A stretch of DNA of 64,000 bases from Azospirillum brasilense (lineage in GTDB: Bacteria; Pseudomonadota; Alphaproteobacteria; Azospirillales; Azospirillaceae). Where the stretch lies: assembly GCF_003349955.1 (NCBI RefSeq), contig NZ_QLKQ01000013.1, positions 38,567 through 102,566 on the forward strand, written 5' to 3'. Position numbers and translations under genes: made by a program. Positions 6,989 to 15,754 of this stretch are shown here, piece after piece. Numbering within the stretch: position 1 is the first letter of the stretch; every line of letters begins with the position of its first letter. The notes beneath the pieces were generated by a model. The model was not told the DNA's origin, did no database searches, and saw only the letters and a list, made by a program, of their open reading frames with translations.

Positions 6989-9208
6989 TCATTCCTCAAG
7001 CGTCCAGTTTCCGGCGGTCCGGCAGGTGCGCAGCGGCGTTCCGGCGTCCCGGCCGGCGGGGGTGGTCACGACATGGGTCAGACCGAAGCACAGGCGCCCG
7101 CGGTCCTTCGGGTCGGCGATGCGGCCCGTCACGGTGATCACCCCGGACCGCAAGCGGTCTCCCGACATCCATTCCTGGCCGACCGCGGCCCGTTCCGTGC
7201 CCGACGCGGCGAGCGCGCCGAGGAAGGCCCCGGCGACCTGCGTCTGGTCGTCCTGGTTCATGCGCAGGCGGGTGGCGTTGCTCCAGCCCGGTCCGACCAG
7301 CAGTTCCGGAGTCCGCACATTGACGGCCACCCGGTCGGCGGCGATGGCCACCGCCAGATCCAGCGGGTCCTCGGGCGCCACGCCGGGCGGCGTGTCGATC
7401 AGCCCGGTCAGGCTGGCGAGCCCGGTCCGCGTGCCTTCCCCCATCTTGCCGTCGATGGCTCCGTCGTAGCGCCCCAGCCGGGCCAGCGCCCGCTGCGCCG
7501 CCATGATCCGCTCCTCCGGGGTCAGGACGCGCGGGGCGGGCATGGGCGCGCGGCCTTCGGTGATCGCCTCGACGTCGAGCCGGTGGTTGAGGCGGCTGAA
7601 GCCCGGCCCACCGTTCCACCAGGTCAGCAGGCCGAGATGGAGCACCGCCGCGGCGGACAGCAGGACGAGCGGCCAGGATCCCTGGTCCGGCGCGCGGACC
7701 GGCCCGCCGAAGGCCGCGCCCAGCGCCCCGCGCACCACCCCGCGCACCAGCATCCACAGGCCCAGACCGGCCATGAAGGGAAGCCCGATGTCCCAGCCCA
7801 GCCGCAGCGCCGCCGGGGCGGGCTGTTCGGGCGTGGCGCCGGTCAGCAGAGCCGGAGCGTCCACCCCCGCCACCAGCAGCAGGACCAGGGCGAGCAGCCC
7901 CGCCGCGGCGATCCAACTCCGCGTCACGGCGGTGCGGCTGGTCTCGGCGAAGCGCTCCGCCAGGACGGCGGCGATGTCCATCACGAAGGCGGGGCTGACG
8001 CAGCCCTCATGGTCAGCCACGATCGCCGCGGCGTCCGGCTCCCGGCCGTCGAGCACCGCCTCGGCGACGGAGCGGGTCAGGCGGTAGGCGCCGGCCAGGG
8101 CGAAGGCGTCGGCGGGCGGCAACGCCGCGATGCGCGCCAGCACCGGGGCCAGCACGGTGTCCAGGAATGGCGGAAGGGGGGCCGAGTCGCCGTCCGACCC
8201 GACGGTTTCCACCTCGAACGGCACGCCGTCGCACTCCCAGGACAGCGCGACCACCGTCAGCGTGCCGCTGCGCTGGTAGAGAAGCTGTGTGCCGGAATGG
8301 CGCACCGTGGCGGGCGTGGGGTTGGCGAGCGCCGCGAAACCGGCGAATCCGGCCTCCTCAAGCGCCATCCGCACCGCCGCCGGGGCATCCGGCGGGGCGG
8401 TCAGGCTGGTGGAGGGGTGGGCGGTCAGGCGGGGATGATGGATGTGGGTGAACTGCCCGACCCCGCCGCAGGTCTCGCAGGCGACCACCCCCTCGCCCGT
8501 GCAGACCGGGCAGCGGTGCTGGCCGCGCCCGCCGCACTCCGGGCAATCCGGTGTCTCGGCGGTTGCGCTGTGGGTGCAGCGGATCTTGCCGCCGCGACAA
8601 CCGTCGCCGCCGCAGGCCCGCACCCCTCCGCCGTTGCAGCCGGTGCAGACCTCGTGCAGGTAGTAGGGGCCGCGCAGCGAGGGCAGGGGCGGCAGCGGCT
8701 CCTCCGCCGCGGCCATCGCCTCGCTGGAGACGGCCCACCGCTCGTCGAGGGGGCCGAGCAGCGTGGCGAAGCGGTGGGCCGTCTCCAGCGAGGCCGCCTC
8801 GGCGTCCAGATCGCGGGCCAGCGTCGCGTTCAGTTCGGCGGCGTTGCGGCAATAGATGGCGAATCGCACCATCTCGGCGCCCAGCCGGACCTCCACCTCC
8901 GTCGCCCAGTCGATGCTCAGGGTCAGGTGGGCGCCGACCATCACCTCGCGCTGCTGGGCTTGGCGAAGCGTCACGCCTTCCGGTGCCGGGACGTTGCCGG
9001 AGGCCGCCCGGCGCAGCCGCCGGATCAGGGCGGTCTGCGGAACCGTGGCTGGTGGAACAGCGGCGGGCGGAACGGTGGCAGGCGGAACGGTGGCAGGCGG
9101 AACGGACGGGGTGGAGCCGGGCCGCTGCGGATCGTCGGTGCGCCGATGATTCGGCCCCAGATCGGTGGGGCCGAGATCGTTCCGGTCGAAATCGAGGCTG
9201 TCGGGCAT
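6989..9208 (-). CDS. Membrane protein with DnaJ-type zinc knuckles and a peptidoglycan-binding-like tail
   Basis: 739 residues, no named family recognised. Order of parts: residues 35-58 are a Pro-Ala-Thr-Val repeat; about 60-180 is a globular region. Residues 188-250 hold five CxxC or Cx4C knuckles of the DnaJ zinc-finger type (CTGCNGGG, CGGDGC, CPECGGRG, CPVCTGEG, CETCGGVG). Three hydrophobic segments lie at roughly 435-460, 480-505 and 515-535. Near 575-625 the stretch AAQRALARLGRYDGAIDGKM resembles a PG_binding_1 repeat. The zinc part should be cytoplasmic and the tail may be periplasmic, but topology is inferred. Two small genes lie upstream on the same strand. Start codon choice is uncertain because the ribosome site is weak. 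Confidence 0.75.
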   Translation of the reverse strand: MPDSLDFDRNDLGPTDLGPNHRRTDDPQRPGSTPSVPPATVPPATVPPAAVPPATVPQTALIRRLRRAASGNVPAPEGVTLRQAQQREVMVGAHLTLSIDWATEVEVRLGAEMVRFAIYCRNAAELNATLARDLDAEAASLETAHRFATLLGPLDERWAVSSEAMAAAEEPLPPLPSLRGPYYLHEVCTGCNGGGVRACGGDGCRGGKIRCTHSATAETPDCPECGGRGQHRCPVCTGEGVVACETCGGVGQFTHIHHPRLTAHPSTSLTAPPDAPAAVRMALEEAGFAGFAALANPTPATVRHSGTQLLYQRSGTLTVVALSWECDGVPFEVETVGSDGDSAPLPPFLDTVLAPVLARIAALPPADAFALAGAYRLTRSVAEAVLDGREPDAAAIVADHEGCVSPAFVMDIAAVLAERFAETSRTAVTRSWIAAAGLLALVLLLVAGVDAPALLTGATPEQPAPAALRLGWDIGLPFMAGLGLWMLVRGVVRGALGAAFGGPVRAPDQGSWPLVLLSAAAVLHLGLLTWWNGGPGFSRLNHRLDVEAITEGRAPMPAPRVLTPEERIMAAQRALARLGRYDGAIDGKMGEGTRTGLASLTGLIDTPPGVAPEDPLDLAVAIAADRVAVNVRTPELLVGPGWSNATRLRMNQDDQTQVAGAFLGALAASGTERAAVGQEWMSGDRLRSGVITVTGRIADPKDRGRLCFGLTHVVTTPAGRDAGTPLRTCRTAGNWTLEE
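9039..9098. repeat. Four 15-base tandem repeat units in coding sequence
   Basis: Units of the form GGAACGGTGGCAGGC repeat at 9039, 9054, 9069 and 9084; the last two are identical and a partial unit follows. On the minus strand they encode the P-P-A-T-V type repeat near the N-terminus of the zinc-knuckle membrane protein, probably a flexible linker that can vary in length between strains. Confidence 0.85.
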
Positions 9209-9274
9209 GGGGCGTGCGTGTCCGCGAACAGGGGCGCCGGCACAGGAAGAGGCCGCGGACGCCGGAACGGAAGG

Positions 9275-9586
9275 TCAGGCGGCGACGTCCGGCGCGGGTC
9301 CGCCACCGGTCGGCGTCCGTTCGTCGGATTCACGGTCGCCGAAATCCTCCTCCTCGGCCGCGTCGCCGGAGGCGGGCTCCGACGTGAGGCTGTCCGGCGC
9401 GGGGGCGTGGCGGACCCAGCGGCGGCCCTCCATGGCGAATCCGTGATCGCGGAACCACAGCCGCTCCGCCTCGTCGGCGGCGCGGAACAGCACCAGGGTC
9501 CAGCCGTCGCTGTCCTGCGTCCCGTCGCCGCCGTCGTCGGGCATCGCGTAGGGCTGGAGCGAATAGGGGAAGTCGTCGCGGGTCAC
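9275..9586 (-). CDS. Small acidic hypothetical protein
   Basis: 103 residues with no recognised family. The first 60 residues look folded (WTLVLFRAADEAERLWFRDH, then EGRRWVRHAPAP); the rest is acidic and probably disordered. Its start overlaps the stop of the 75-residue gene at 9583 by four bases, and the zinc-knuckle protein gene follows 66 bases downstream, so the three are likely one operon. The coupled translation is the main support that it is real. Confidence 0.6.
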   Translation of the reverse strand: MTRDDFPYSLQPYAMPDDGGDGTQDSDGWTLVLFRAADEAERLWFRDHGFAMEGRRWVRHAPAPDSLTSEPASGDAAEEEDFGDRESDERTPTGGGPAPDVAA

Positions 9587-9810
9587 TGCATGCCCCCCTC
9601 AGTGGAGCCGCCGGAGCCCGATGGCCGCGCCGGGGAGGACGGGGGTTCGGACCCATCCCCCTCGATCGGTTCCAGGTCGCTTGCGGCGGCGTATTTGATG
9701 AGACGGCCGTCGGCCAGACGGATGTCGTAGGTCGGCTCACCGGCAAGGGTTCGTGCGACGACGAGGGCCTCCTGGCCCGCAAACCTCACCCGTGTTCCCA
9801 ACCGCAGCAT
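9583..9810 (-). CDS. Small hypothetical protein, beta-barrel-like N-terminus
   Basis: 75 residues. Residues 1-50 (LRLGTRVRFAGQEALVVART, then YDIRLADGRLIKYAAASDLE) have the alternating pattern of a small SH3- or KOW-like barrel. The C-terminus is Ser/Pro/Gly-rich and probably disordered. It is the first gene of a three-gene run on the minus strand and overlaps the next by ATGA. No function can be assigned. Confidence 0.6.
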   Translation of the reverse strand: MLRLGTRVRFAGQEALVVARTLAGEPTYDIRLADGRLIKYAAASDLEPIEGDGSEPPSSPARPSGSGGSTEGGMQ

Positions 9811-10018
9811 TCCGCCCCCTGACTGTGTCTTGCCCGACGGTGTCTTTATCGTCGTCGCAGGCTAAGGATTCGGCCGGGGGTGTGCTGTGTCAAAAACCGG
9901 ACGCCAAAGGAGCAGGGCTGTGCTTGCGGGGTTCTCCCCTTGCGGGGCTTGGTGCTCCGGGCCCTTTGCGCTGTTGATGATGCAAAAGGACAGGTGTGGT
10001 GCAACGATGGAGGTGTTC

Positions 10019-10246
10019 ATGCCCGCCCAGCAGGACAACGGCAACCGGAAGCCGTCCGTCATCGATCTGGTCACCGATCCCGAGAAGTTCGATCAATGGC
10101 AGCGCCAGCGGGAACGCGACGAGGCGTCGGACGGGGGGGATGGCCGGGAACCTGACCGGAATGGGGGCCGGGATGAGGGCCGGGATAGGGATCGCGGCGG
10201 GGAGCCGGACCGCGGCCGGTCGGACACCCCCAGCGGTCGCGACTGA
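10019..10246 (+). CDS. Small charged, probably disordered protein
   Basis: 75 residues from the ATG at 10019, which has GGAGG five bases upstream. The first 30 residues (MPAQQDNGNRKPSVIDLVTD, then PEKFDQWQRQRERDE) could fold as a short helix. The remainder is a low-complexity Arg/Asp/Gly tail with repeated DRGR-like units. A longer in-frame version would start at 9887 but its N-terminus is unconvincing. No family recognised. Confidence 0.5.
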   Translation: MPAQQDNGNRKPSVIDLVTDPEKFDQWQRQRERDEASDGGDGREPDRNGGRDEGRDRDRGGEPDRGRSDTPSGRD

Positions 10247-10316
10247 CCGTTGGGCCGGGCGTCGGGCCGAGCGTTGGGCTGGGCGTCAGGAGAGCGGCCC
10301 CGCGTCGGTCGGGCGG

Positions 10317-10526
10317 TTACTCGGCGGCCTCGCGGGAGGGCTGCGCCTCCGTCGGAATGCCCAGCGGAGCGCCGCAGTGGAACTGCATCAGCCGGCGCTC
10401 GACCCGGATCAGGTAGGCGCGCGCGTCCAGCCCCACGGGGCCGCGGCTGTGTTCGCGGACGAGCCTGATCGCGCGACAGGCATGACCGCATTCCGGTGTG
10501 GCAAACTGGCACAAGGGGGTCGTCCG
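10317..10526 (-). CDS. Hypothetical small protein with Cys/His-rich start
   Basis: The frame is open from 10658, but the convincing part begins near a TTG at about 10526 (LCQFATPECGHACRAIRLVR) and runs through RAYLIRVERRLMQFHCGAPL to the stop at 10317. That gives about 69 residues with four cysteines and two histidines, which could bind a metal. There is no good ATG or ribosome site near this point, so the start is a guess. It could be a small orphan gene of a lineage-specific family or a chance frame. Confidence 0.35.
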   Translation of the reverse strand, partial: RTTPLCQFATPECGHACRAIRLVREHSRGPVGLDARAYLIRVERRLMQFHCGAPLGIPTEAQPSREAAE

Positions 10527-10651
10527 CCTCAGGGGTGTCGGTCCCAAAGTCTTACCCCTTTCGATAGGGTTCGTCGAGCTTCGGTTGCGACTCGAATTCA
10601 ATGTCACAACGCAGCGTTCGCTCGGCACGCCGGTTGGGCACGAGGCGGTAG

Positions 10652-10665
10652 CATACAATAGTATG
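10652..10665. repeat. Short AT-rich inverted repeat
   Basis: CATAC-AATA-GTATG, a perfect five-base inverted repeat in an AT-rich pocket between two small minus-strand genes. An eight-base inverted pair CGAATTCA/TGAATTCG flanks the same pocket near 10594 and 10672. It could be a regulator site or a weak hairpin. Confidence 0.35.
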
Positions 10666-10719
10666 TATCGCTGAATTCGATGGTCCCGCCATGGCCGTCC
10701 GAGCCATGGTTGCGGGGGG

Positions 10720-10902
10720 TCAGTCCGACCCCGTGCCGCTCTCGGCCTGCGCGCCGGGCTGCGCGTCTTCCAGAGCCGCGAGATACTCCAGAAGCCGCTC
10801 CAGCGTCTCGGTCGGCATCCCGACGGAGGGGACGTCGTTGCGCTTGGCGGCCTTCAGCGCGGTGCGGAGCAAGGTGCGGTCGATGTCGGTCAAACCGGCC
10901 AT
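10720..10902 (-). CDS. Small helical hypothetical protein (60 aa)
   Basis: 60 residues from the ATG at 10902: MAGLTDIDRTLLRTALKAAK, then RNDVPSVGMPTETLERLLEYLAALEDAQ with an acidic tail. Two amphipathic helices separated by a short loop are apparent. The frame extends much further upstream, but that part has no coding character. No known family. It is alone on this strand between an AT-rich pocket and the divergent channel gene. Confidence 0.5.
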   Translation of the reverse strand: MAGLTDIDRTLLRTALKAAKRNDVPSVGMPTETLERLLEYLAALEDAQPGAQAESGTGSD

Positions 10903-11174
10903 GATTGTGACGTGCGTGTGAAGCGACGATGCGCAACCTGTATCATCAAGACACGCAACCACGCCATGCCCAATCCGAAGGCAGGTGCATGAAACGGTAA
11001 CCCCGGACCGGGGGGCTCCGACCGCTAGGCGCGGATTTCCGCAGCCGCACCGCTCTGTCACATCCTGGTGACACGCTGTGCCATACTTTTGCCGCGACAC
11101 CGAAGAGTATAGGTATCCCTTTTCCCGGGTCGCCGGGGCCGCAGCCTTTCGCCAACACGAGATTTCGAACGGTG

Positions 11175-13823
11175 ATGCAGACTCCTTCCGCTTTCCGCCG
11201 CCGGATCGGCCGGCTCCTGGCAGCCCTGATGCTGTGTGGAACGCTGGCGGCGGGCGCCGTCGCTCCATCGGCCCTGGCCCAGTCCGCCGCCCCGGCGGCG
11301 GAGGCCGCGGCGGACTTCAAGACCAGGCTGCCGCAATGGCAGAACGCCCTGGAGCGGGCGGCCAACCGCATCGCCGGCGGCGATCTGGCGAACACCGAGT
11401 ACGAGACCCTGCGCGCCGATCTGGCGAAGATCCAGCACGAGGTTCGGGAGGCCGGCGCGGCGGCCGCCGCGGCCCGCGACACCGCCCAGCGCATGCTGGA
11501 CGCGCTGGGCCCGCCGCCGGCCCAGGGCGCTCCGCCGGAGGAGGCCGGGATCGCCGCGGAGCGAAAGCGCCTGACCCAGACCATCGGCGAGGCGGAGGGG
11601 CGGACCAAGCAGACCGAGCTGATCGTCACCCGCGCCGACATCCTGCTGCGCACCGCCGCCGACCAGCGCATGACCCAGCTCACCGAGCAGATCGTCCGGC
11701 GTGGGCCGGTGCCTCTGCTGCCCGCCACCTGGGCCGCCCTGCCCGAGCAGACGGCCTATGTGCAGGAGCGCATGGCGCGGGCCTTCGGCATCGTGATGGG
11801 CGACGACGAGTGGCGCGGCCGCCTGTACGGCCTCGGCGCGCTGGCCGCCATCCTGTTCCTGGTCGCCTGGCCGGTGCGCCGGGTGCTGCTGCGCCGCTAC
11901 GGCCACCGCGACCTGGAGGAGCGGCCGAGCTACCGCCAGCGTGTGGTGGCGATGGCGGTGGAGGCGCTGGCCCGCTGCCTGGTGCCGCTGGTGCCGACGC
12001 TGGTGCTGAGCGGCGCCCTGGTCGGGCTGCTGCGCGACGCCGCCGACGCCGGTCCGCTGACCGCCGTGGTGGTCGGGGTGTCGGGGGGCTTGACCGCCTA
12101 TTTCCTGGTCACCGGCGTCGCCCGCGCCACCCTTGCGCCCGACCATCCGTCCTGGCAGCTCGCCAACCTCGACCCGGCGAGCGCGCGGCGTCTGGTCCGC
12201 CGCGTCCCGCTCGTCATGATCGGGCTGGCGCTGGCCGGCACCGGCATCGCCCTGTCGGAGGGCATGTTCACCCCGCCGGAGCTGCGCTCGATCACCGGCT
12301 TCGGCACCATGGCGCTGATCGCCGTGTCGCTGCTGTTCCTCTACCCCGACCATCTCTGGCTCGCCGCCCCGCCGCCGGAGGCGGAGGAGACCGACGATTG
12401 CGGATGCCCGGAGCCGACGCCGGCCGCCGGACTGGACGTCACGCTGCCGTCGCCGGCGTCCGCGCCCGCCGAGGCGGCGGCCGAAGACGCGCCGCCCGTC
12501 CGTCCGCGGGTCGTCGGGCTGCGTCTGCGGCTGCTGATCGGCGCGGTGGCGCTCGCCTCGCTGGTCGCCTCGGGCGCCGGCTATCTGGTGGGCGCGATCT
12601 ACGCCTCGAAGCTGATGCTGACCACGCTGATCATCGGCGGCGTCCTGCTGGTGGCGCGTGGCGTCCTGCGCGAGCTGCTGTGCGTCCTGCTGGAGCGCGG
12701 CAGCGGACAGGTGGCCGAGGTGCGCGACATCGTCATCGCCACCGACCGCGGCCGGCGGATGCTGGGGCAGGCCGGGCGCACGGTGATCGACGGGCTGCTG
12801 CTGACCGTGGCGGCCTTCTTCCTGCTGCCGCTGACCGGCATGACCCTGTCGGAGATGAAGGGGCTGGCCGACGGCTTCCTCAGCGGCGTCACGGTCGGCG
12901 GCGTGCGCATCGCGCCGGGCGACATCATGTCGGCGCTGATGGTGCTTGGCGTCGTCGTCGCGGTGACCCGCTTCATCCAGCGCCAGCTCGACGAGCGCAT
13001 CCTCGGCCGCGTCAACATGGACGACGGCGTGCGCAACTCCATCCGCATGGGCGTGGGCTATCTCGGCACCACCATGGCGGTGCTGATGTCGGTCGGTACG
13101 CTGGGGCTCGACCTGTCCAGCCTGGCCATGATCGCGTCGGCCCTGTCGGTCGGTATCGGCTTCGGCCTGCAGAACGTCGTCAGCAACTTCATCTCCGGCC
13201 TGATCATGCTGGTGGAGCGGCCGGTGAAGGTGGGCGACTGGGTGGTCGTCAACGGGCTGGAGGGCACCGTGCGCCGCATCAGCGTCCGCGCGACCGAGAT
13301 CCAGACCTTCCAGCGCGCCTCGGTCATCATTCCGAACTCGGAATTCATCTCCAAGTCGGTGGTCAACTGGACGCTGAAGGACAAGACCACCCGCATCGAG
13401 ATCAAGGTCCGCATCACCTACGACACCGACGCCCGGCAGGTCTACGCGATGCTGCTGAGGATCGGCTACGGCCACGCCCAGGTGCTGCGCAACCCGGAGC
13501 CGGTGGTGATGTTCCGCGACTTCGGGCCAAGCGGGCCGGAGTTCGAGCTGCGCTGTTTCGTCGCCAACACCGAGCACATCATCCCGGTGCGCAACGAGCT
13601 GCGCATGCGCATCCTGGAGCAGTTCCGCGAGCAGGGCATCCAGATGCCCTTCGACCAGCAGACCGTCCACATGCCGAAGGTCGAGGCGATGCTGGAGGTC
13701 CTTCTGGCCGAGCGCCGCGCCCAGGCCGGCGGCGCGCCGGAGCTTCAGGTGGTCGCCGACGGCGGCAAGGTCGTCCCGCTGGCCGACACGCTCAGCGACC
13801 GCGGGCCGCGCACCGCGACCTGA
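11175..13823 (+). CDS. MscS-family mechanosensitive channel with DUF3772 N-terminus
   Basis: 882 residues. A signal peptide (ends near ALA-Q, residues 1-35) is followed by a coiled, periplasmic DUF3772-type region up to about residue 210. A block of about ten membrane spans follows, with an acidic Pro-rich cytoplasmic loop near 395-440. The MscS core carries the pore-side GLQNVVSNFISGLIMLVERP and the beta domain (VGDWVVVNGLEGTVRRISVR). It belongs with the large KefA/MscK/MscM-type channels that release solutes on hypo-osmotic shock. A GTG immediately before the ATG is an alternative start. It stands alone and is divergent from the small gene at 10720. Confidence 0.9.
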   Translation: MQTPSAFRRRIGRLLAALMLCGTLAAGAVAPSALAQSAAPAAEAAADFKTRLPQWQNALERAANRIAGGDLANTEYETLRADLAKIQHEVREAGAAAAAARDTAQRMLDALGPPPAQGAPPEEAGIAAERKRLTQTIGEAEGRTKQTELIVTRADILLRTAADQRMTQLTEQIVRRGPVPLLPATWAALPEQTAYVQERMARAFGIVMGDDEWRGRLYGLGALAAILFLVAWPVRRVLLRRYGHRDLEERPSYRQRVVAMAVEALARCLVPLVPTLVLSGALVGLLRDAADAGPLTAVVVGVSGGLTAYFLVTGVARATLAPDHPSWQLANLDPASARRLVRRVPLVMIGLALAGTGIALSEGMFTPPELRSITGFGTMALIAVSLLFLYPDHLWLAAPPPEAEETDDCGCPEPTPAAGLDVTLPSPASAPAEAAAEDAPPVRPRVVGLRLRLLIGAVALASLVASGAGYLVGAIYASKLMLTTLIIGGVLLVARGVLRELLCVLLERGSGQVAEVRDIVIATDRGRRMLGQAGRTVIDGLLLTVAAFFLLPLTGMTLSEMKGLADGFLSGVTVGGVRIAPGDIMSALMVLGVVVAVTRFIQRQLDERILGRVNMDDGVRNSIRMGVGYLGTTMAVLMSVGTLGLDLSSLAMIASALSVGIGFGLQNVVSNFISGLIMLVERPVKVGDWVVVNGLEGTVRRISVRATEIQTFQRASVIIPNSEFISKSVVNWTLKDKTTRIEIKVRITYDTDARQVYAMLLRIGYGHAQVLRNPEPVVMFRDFGPSGPEFELRCFVANTEHIIPVRNELRMRILEQFREQGIQMPFDQQTVHMPKVEAMLEVLLAERRAQAGGAPELQVVADGGKVVPLADTLSDRGPRTAT

Positions 13824-13826
13824 CGC

Positions 13827-14060
13827 TCAGGGCTGCGGCTCCGCCGGCTTGCGGCGCCGCAGGGAGGTCACCTTGGGCGGGGCCGCGGCGGACTCGGGCA
13901 GGGGCTGCCAGCCGGCGATGGCGCGCACGCAGCGCAGCGCCTCCGGGTTGTTGGCGAAGACCGGAAACAGCCGGCGCAGCTCCACCACGGCGGACCATTC
14001 TCCACGCTCGTGGAAGGCTTGGCGGATCGTTTCGGCTTCGCTTTCGCTGACGGTGAACAT
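13827..14060 (-). CDS. Small hypothetical protein (77 aa)
   Basis: 77 residues from the ATG at 14060: MFTVSESEAETIRQAFHERG, then EWSAVVELRRLFPVFANNPEALRCVRAIAGWQPLP, with a basic C-terminus. The folded part looks like three helices. Its stop is three bases past the stop of the convergent channel gene. The pattern 'SEAE-IR-AF--RGE--A--ELRR-FP' looks conserved, but I cannot tie it to a named family. Confidence 0.6.
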   Translation of the reverse strand: MFTVSESEAETIRQAFHERGEWSAVVELRRLFPVFANNPEALRCVRAIAGWQPLPESAAAPPKVTSLRRRKPAEPQP

Positions 14061-14423
14061 GGCGCCAGAGTGCTCCGCGGACCGGTGGCGCGCAAGTCGT
14101 CTCGGCGCCGGAAGCAGCCCTTTGCCGTGGCCCCGATGCGCTGTCAAGGAAAGTTGTTCACAGGCGAACACATCCTTCGCTTGACTCCGGTTGCGGGGCG
14201 GGGCAGCCCACGGACCAAGGCCGGAACGGCGGGTCGGGCGCGAAAACTCCTTGATCGGCGCGGTTTTCTAATGTGAGCAAAAAATAGGCATTTCTGCCGG
14301 ACCCCTTGAGGGGCCGCTCCTCCCTTCGGTTACCCCTCGATTCGCCAACAGAGTTATCCACAGAATCTGGGGATATCCGAAATATTGACATATCAGTCGA
14401 GCCGGTCAGTCGGGCTGGCCCTC
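14061..14423. other. Intergenic region with DnaA-box-like sequences
   Basis: 363 bases between the 77-residue gene and the MFS gene. It holds TTATCCACA at 14354-14362, an exact DnaA-box 9-mer, and a looser TTGTTCACA at 14154-14162. The sequence near 14270-14400 is AT-richer than its surroundings. With one good box and no replication genes nearby, an origin is not supported. A regulatory or titration site is possible. Confidence 0.4.
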
Positions 14424-15575
14424 TCAGGCCGGGCGGCGGATCAGCCGCACCGCCCCAACGCCCAGCAGCATGGTCAGCGCGCCGCCGAACAGGAACAGGG
14501 CGGGCAGCCCGACCTGATGGGCGACCGCCCCGTAGACCACCGGCCCGATCCCCTGCCCCAGGAAGAAGGAGGAGGCGAAGAGGGCGAGCGCCGACCCGCG
14601 CGCCGTCGCCGACAGCTCCGTCGCCTGGGTCTGCATGGTGTTGTGCAGCATGTAGAAGCCGAATCCGGCGACCAGGAACAGCAGGGACACCACCGGCCAG
14701 GGCACGGGGGCGAGCATCGCCAGATAGGCCCCGCCGGCCACGAGGCCGCCGGCCCCCATCATCCCCCATTGGCCGAGCGTGCCGAGCAGGCGCCGCACGA
14801 TGAAACTGTAGACGACCCCGCCGATGGCGAAGGCGGCGAGCGTCACCCCGGCCTCGAACGCACCCTCCGCCCCGTGGCGGGCCAGCATGGGGGCGACGAA
14901 GGGGAAGACGCCGAAGATCAGCAGCCCTTCCGCCGCCACCGTCGCGAAGACCCAGACCGACACCGGATTCGCCAGGACGGAGGCGTAGCGCGCCCGGGCA
15001 TCCGCGATGGACAGGCGGTGCCGCTCCTCGCGCTCGCCCTTCAGGAGCAGGGCGGCGGTCAGCGCGATCAGGCCGGTCACCAGCGCGGCCAGGGCGAAGA
15101 CGGTGCGCCAGCCCGCCACCTCCGACAGGGCGCCGGCCACGGCGGAGCCGGACATCTGGCCGAGGATGACCGCCAGCAGGAAGCGGCTGATGGCGAACTG
15201 CCGCTCGGTGTAGACGACCCGGTCGCCGATCAGCGCCATGGAGGCCGGGATGATCCCCCCGGCGAAGGCGCCGGCGAGCATCCGCGAGCCCAGAACGCTG
15301 TAATAGCCGGGGGTCACCGCCGACAGCGCCACGCCGATGGTCAGCACGACCAGCGACAGGCGGATCAGCCGCGTCTTGCCGATGGCGTCGCCGACCGGCC
15401 CGAGGATGAGCTGCATCGCCGCGTAGGGCAGCGTGTAGGCGGAGGAGAGCAGGGCCGCCTCGGCCACGCCGATGCCGAGATCCGACGCGATGACGGTCAG
15501 CATCGGGTCGGTGGTGCGCAGCGAAAAGGCACTCGCGAAACCGGCGAGGCCGAGCATCAGGATGAGAAGGCGCAT
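14424..15575 (-). CDS. MFS transporter (drug/arabinose exporter-like)
   Basis: 383 residues with about 12 membrane spans. The loop between spans 2 and 3 has the MFS signature as LGPVGDAIGKTRLIRLSLVV, and span 5 has the ILGQMSGSAVAGALSEVAGW motif of drug-proton antiporter-type exporters. It lies in the inner membrane. No regulator is adjacent, so the substrate cannot be inferred. The gene is monocistronic and divergent from the glutathione peroxidase gene. Confidence 0.88.
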   Translation of the reverse strand: MRLLILMLGLAGFASAFSLRTTDPMLTVIASDLGIGVAEAALLSSAYTLPYAAMQLILGPVGDAIGKTRLIRLSLVVLTIGVALSAVTPGYYSVLGSRMLAGAFAGGIIPASMALIGDRVVYTERQFAISRFLLAVILGQMSGSAVAGALSEVAGWRTVFALAALVTGLIALTAALLLKGEREERHRLSIADARARYASVLANPVSVWVFATVAAEGLLIFGVFPFVAPMLARHGAEGAFEAGVTLAAFAIGGVVYSFIVRRLLGTLGQWGMMGAGGLVAGGAYLAMLAPVPWPVVSLLFLVAGFGFYMLHNTMQTQATELSATARGSALALFASSFFLGQGIGPVVYGAVAHQVGLPALFLFGGALTMLLGVGAVRLIRRPA

Positions 15576-15754
15576 GGGTGGCGTCGGCCGGTCTATGGTC
15601 TGGGGCTGGCGGGGGGGACAACCCTAAAGCAGGTGCGGCCGTCCGTCGCACGGCAAGATGGCCATGGCACCCATGCGCGTGCATGATCCGACGCGCCTCG
15701 ACCGCCGTATAGAGCAGGGCCCTACCGACCAGCGCCGCCGACCGGGAGACCGTC

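Noticed and set aside
6801..6990. tRNA-Leu as an integration site for a mobile island
   Set aside because: No integrase, no repeated tRNA 3' end and no change in composition downstream are seen.
14154..14362. A replication origin
   Set aside because: Only one exact DnaA box, no AT-rich unwinding block and no replication genes beside it.
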